A stretch of 7,307 bases of DNA from Waddliaceae bacterium (lineage in GTDB: Bacteria; Chlamydiota; Chlamydiia; Chlamydiales; SLOH01). The stretch's first letter is position 1, and every line of letters begins with the position of its first letter. Shown here in pieces: positions 4,354 to 7,307 of the stretch. Made by a program: the position numbers and the translations under genes. The notes under the pieces are model-generated. The model had not been told where the DNA came from and made no database searches. It saw nothing but the letters and a program-made list of their open reading frames with translations. The stretch spans positions 1 to 7,307 of the forward strand of contig SLOH01000039.1 of NCBI GenBank assembly GCA_007132595.1, in the 5' to 3' direction.

Positions 4354-7302
4354 CTATTTTCTTTTAATCCAACGGCTCATAAGTGTAAACAAGCGGTTGC
4401 CATTGATTGGAGCTGAGAGTGTCGCGATGAGTTCGGGTTTTTTGTTTTGGTTATTCGATTGATTAGAAACAGGCCATCCAAGTAGTTGCACCTCGTCGCT
4501 GTCTTCTTCTGTTAAGAGGGTAAACGGGATCGGATGCCCGCGTCTATTTGCATTTTCAAGTGCTTGATTTGCTTGTTCCAAAGACTTTGAATAGCAGCAG
4601 CGCATTTTCCATTTAGTGACTATTTTTTTTATATTTTCTACATTTTTTTCGTTCTTATTCACAATAAGAACAGGCGTGCCCTCAAGTTTTTCCAGCTCGG
4701 TATTCGATGAATTGTTTTCGTTATCAAGGGTAAAGACGATTTCCATCCAGAAGGTCGAACCGTCTCCTTCTGTGCTCGTGCAGGCAAGCTCTCCATTCAT
4801 GAGATCAATCAGCTGTTTGGAAATGGAGAGTCCAAGACCGGTTCCGCCAAATTTTCTTGTTGTCGAGGTGTCGATTTGTGAAAATTTTTCAAAGAGGCTC
4901 TCAATTTTAGATTCAGGAATGCCAATTCCGGTGTCGATGATTTCAATGCGAAAGAGCATTTGCGATTGTGTGCGCTCTTTTCCGGTCACTTTAACTCTGA
5001 CTTCTCCTTGTTCAGTAAATTTGATCGCGTTACTTAATAGATTGGTCACAACTTGTCGAAGTCGGCTTGGGTCGCCAATAAGATTTGTGGGTAGATTTTT
5101 TGGATATTCAAGTGAGAGTTTCAACTGCTTCTCTTGGGCCCTTGAAAACATGATCTCTTCTGTTTCATGGAGAACCTTTTGAAGGTTGAATGGAATTGAT
5201 TCCATGCGCATTTCACCTGCTTCAATTTTTGAGAAGTCGAGGATATCGTTAATGAGTTCGAGGAGAATTTTTCCGGAGAGATCAATTCTTTGGATATACT
5301 TTTTTTGTTTTTCGTTAAGGTCACGACTTGCAAGTAAGATTCCTGCCATTCCGATGACCCCGTTGAGCGGGGTGCGAATTTCATGGCTCATATTCGCAAG
5401 AAACGCACTTTTTGCTAGGTTAGCCTGTTCGGCTGCCGCTCTTGCTTCTCTCAATTGTTGGTTCGTTTCTTCGAGTTGTCGAACGAAGTTAAGCAACTGC
5501 TGTTCTGTTTGTTTTCTTTCTGTCACATCCCGAAAGATCATGACAGCGCCTTCTATTTTCTGATCAATGATAATCGGGGCAGTTGTGCACTCTACAGGAA
5601 AATACGTCCCGTCTTTTCTCATGAACTCAAGCGGGCTTACGCTTTGCGTCTCGCCTTTTGTTAATGTCGCGATGATGTTCATGGTTCTCTCAAAATCCGG
5701 AGGAAGAAACTTAAGGTCTTTGTAATTCTTATTGATGAGTTCAGATTGTTTAAACCCGACAAGTTCAGCAACAGTTGGGTTGACGAAGGTCGTCTTTTCT
5801 GAATAATTGATTCCGAAGACTCCCTCAGTCATAGACTGTAAAATTGCATGAGTTTGCTGGGTAGATTCATTCAGTTCGATGAGCGCTTTTTCTAGTTGAC
5901 TGGAGCGAATATAGGAAGTTTCACCAAAGAAAAAGGCAGTAAAGACAAAAGCCGCAAGGAAAAAACCAATCACAAGAGTGAACATCGGAAGAGAGGAGCG
6001 GTTTTGTTGAAAAAGCCCCTCTTTTGGCTGAACTTCTATAAACCAATGGTTATTGAGAAATGAAAATTCAGCCGTGGAGGGCTCTACCGAAAGGTCAAGC
6101 AGGGTGCTTGGGTCATGCCGGTAAATGCTTTGATTATTGTCATAGATTGTCACAGCATAATTTTCTAGTAGGTAGTGGGGAATGATGTTTGTAAAGAGCT
6201 TTTCAACATCAAAAGCTCCGATAATAAAACCGTCGAAATCGCCATCCGGGAATAGAGGGATGTAAATTAAAAACCCTCTCCCTCCTTGGACGAGGTTGAT
6301 TACGGGGCTTGCATATCGATCACCTTGCGCTTCGAGCTCACGAATGGTCTCCGTGCGTTTATTATCCGACAGGATATTCAGGTTTTGAAGATCTTCGTTT
6401 CCGATTTGCGGAACAACCCAACGTAAATGGTAAGAAGAGTCGGCCCATTCGATGGCGACAAGGCCCGAATCAATATCGACATATGAGATCGAATCCAACT
6501 CCCACTCGCTTTTTGGAATTCCACGGCGGTTTTCCCAGCGTTTGGCCATAAAAGTCAAAGCATCGATCCGATTGTTTAGAAGCGATTTTACCGATGTAGC
6601 GAGCCGCTCCACCACTGTTTGGTTCTGGCGTTGAAAAAGGACAATTTCTTGGGTGTTCAACGCCTGCCATAGATAAAGTGTGCCTAAAATGACAGCGCCA
6701 GTTGTTGGGAAAGGTAAAGAGGGGGGAAGGACGTTATTTGTTGTGCAGCAAAATCCCCAGGCGTATGTGATGACCATGAAGCCAAGAAATCCCATCTCAA
6801 CGGCAGGTCTTGGGTCTAAATATGAAAATTCTGCCCATTGCGGCGCGACTTCGATGCCAATGAGTGCCGCCGCTAGTGCGACGACGCAAATCGCAAAGAC
6901 AATGACGCCAAGAATACGCAAGACGATTTGCTTCTTTTCAAAGTTGAAATCGAGTGTGATAATGAGCATGGCGCTGCCTAAGACAAAGATTTCAAAGGCA
7001 GCCAAATGGGTCATCTGTCCTAAGGGATAGTCATTGATCGAGAACTTATCGAAGATGAACAAGTGTTCAATGCTAAGATTTTTACCAAATATAAGTTCAA
7101 AGAGAGTCAGTAAACCGAGGAGGAAGGGAAGAGTGGAGAGGCAGATGGCGATTTTTCGATAACTGGTTAAAAAAAGCAGCATGGCGAGGCTGACAGCCGT
7201 GGTCGAAAGGGCGGAGTTATAGTGGTGGTATTGAAATAAACGGTGTTCGTTAATGATGTTTAGAGTGTAAAGATGCCAATATATCAGAGCAGCAACACCC
7301 AT
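4354..7302 (-). CDS. Membrane sensor hybrid histidine kinase (multi-TM, CHASE, PAS, HisKA, HATPase, degenerate receiver), 5' end possibly cut
   Basis: At least 982 residues. In order: about six membrane helices (roughly 31-47, 51-73, 99-118, 126-150, 171-186, 200-217); a CHASE-like extracytoplasmic sensor (about 225-430, with SPVINLVQGGRGFLIYIPLF and FIIGAFDVEKLF); a membrane helix (438-460); a PAS/PAC domain (about 484-598); a short coiled coil (598-630); HisKA with phosphoacceptor His640 in MSHEIRTPLNG; an HATPase with N box NLLSNAIKFT (754-763), G1 DTGIGIP (790-796) and G2 GGTGLGLS (819-826); and a receiver-like C-terminus (about 877-980). That last domain lacks the usual acidic pair (Asn882/Lys883), phosphoacceptor Asp (Glu near 933) and Lys (Ala964), so it is probably inactive. 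The kinase core is intact. The frame stays open past the Met at 7302 to the window edge and no ribosome site can be seen. The first residues look like the end of a membrane helix, so the true start is probably further upstream. The stop is TAG. The ligand is unknown. Confidence 0.9.
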   Translation of the reverse strand: MGVAALIYWHLYTLNIINEHRLFQYHHYNSALSTTAVSLAMLLFLTSYRKIAICLSTLPFLLGLLTLFELIFGKNLSIEHLFIFDKFSINDYPLGQMTHLAAFEIFVLGSAMLIITLDFNFEKKQIVLRILGVIVFAICVVALAAALIGIEVAPQWAEFSYLDPRPAVEMGFLGFMVITYAWGFCCTTNNVLPPSLPFPTTGAVILGTLYLWQALNTQEIVLFQRQNQTVVERLATSVKSLLNNRIDALTFMAKRWENRRGIPKSEWELDSISYVDIDSGLVAIEWADSSYHLRWVVPQIGNEDLQNLNILSDNKRTETIRELEAQGDRYASPVINLVQGGRGFLIYIPLFPDGDFDGFIIGAFDVEKLFTNIIPHYLLENYAVTIYDNNQSIYRHDPSTLLDLSVEPSTAEFSFLNNHWFIEVQPKEGLFQQNRSSLPMFTLVIGFFLAAFVFTAFFFGETSYIRSSQLEKALIELNESTQQTHAILQSMTEGVFGINYSEKTTFVNPTVAELVGFKQSELINKNYKDLKFLPPDFERTMNIIATLTKGETQSVSPLEFMRKDGTYFPVECTTAPIIIDQKIEGAVMIFRDVTERKQTEQQLLNFVRQLEETNQQLREARAAAEQANLAKSAFLANMSHEIRTPLNGVIGMAGILLASRDLNEKQKKYIQRIDLSGKILLELINDILDFSKIEAGEMRMESIPFNLQKVLHETEEIMFSRAQEKQLKLSLEYPKNLPTNLIGDPSRLRQVVTNLLSNAIKFTEQGEVRVKVTGKERTQSQMLFRIEIIDTGIGIPESKIESLFEKFSQIDTSTTRKFGGTGLGLSISKQLIDLMNGELACTSTEGDGSTFWMEIVFTLDNENNSSNTELEKLEGTPVLIVNKNEKNVENIKKIVTKWKMRCCYSKSLEQANQALENANRRGHPIPFTLLTEEDSDEVQLLGWPVSNQSNNQNKKPELIATLSAPINGNRLFTLMSRWIKRK

Positions 7303-7307
7303 AATCA

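Noticed and set aside
4616..5182. A 188-codon open frame on the plus strand
   Set aside because: It lies fully antisense to the HisKA-HATPase-receiver part of the kinase, has low-complexity Ser/Phe/Ile-rich sequence with no recognisable domain, and is explained by codon use on the other strand.
1..7307. CRISPR array, tRNA or rRNA genes, insertion sequences, attachment sites or phage genes
   Set aside because: Coding genes fill nearly the whole window, gaps are 37 bases or less, and I saw no regular repeats, terminal inverted repeats, transposase or integrase motifs.

Overview
The window is a six-gene run transcribed entirely on the minus strand, with almost no non-coding DNA (the largest gap is 37 bases). 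In transcription order (right to left) it holds: a large membrane sensor hybrid histidine kinase (7302-4354, open at the window edge), a stand-alone receiver-domain response regulator (4338-3943), tsaD for tRNA t6A synthesis (3909-2887), a 52-residue ribosomal protein L33 gene, rpmG (2849-2691), a LolE/LolF-type lipoprotein-release permease (2678-708) and its ATPase lolD (711-43). The last 42 bases (1-42) are an A-rich flank on the coding strand.

Organism: the L33 is a 52-residue, cysteine-free protein of the kind I recall from Chlamydiae. From memory, the order rpmG-permease-ATPase also matches a conserved block of chlamydial genomes (around CT150-CT152 in Chlamydia trachomatis). The multi-pass CHASE-PAS hybrid kinase is more than I would expect in the reduced regulatory set of pathogenic Chlamydia. 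I therefore infer a member of the Chlamydiota, more likely an amoeba-associated or environmental lineage (Parachlamydia/Waddlia/Simkania-like) than Chlamydiaceae. This is an inference from gene content, not a database result.

Region by region: 4339-7307 is a signalling unit. The kinase reads an extracytoplasmic signal through a CHASE domain, feeds it through PAS, and autophosphorylates at His640. It ends in a receiver-like domain that has lost its phosphorylation residues. The next gene supplies an intact receiver in the same reading frame, separated by one TAG codon and five sense codons. The pair looks like a hybrid kinase whose last receiver has become its own gene. A 10-bp inverted repeat at the end of the regulator may separate this unit from the housekeeping genes behind it.

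2691-3909 holds two translation-related genes (tsaD, rpmG). 43-2678 encodes the inner-membrane ABC machine that releases lipoproteins to the periplasmic carrier for delivery to the outer membrane. lolE and lolD overlap by four bases (ATGA), so they are probably translationally coupled. The permease is much longer than classical LolC/LolE because of an enlarged periplasmic region.

I saw no RNA genes, mobile elements, CRISPR arrays or long repeats, and no clear sign of a wholly new system. The most interesting points are the amber-split kinase/receiver pair, the dead receiver in the kinase, and the oversized permease.
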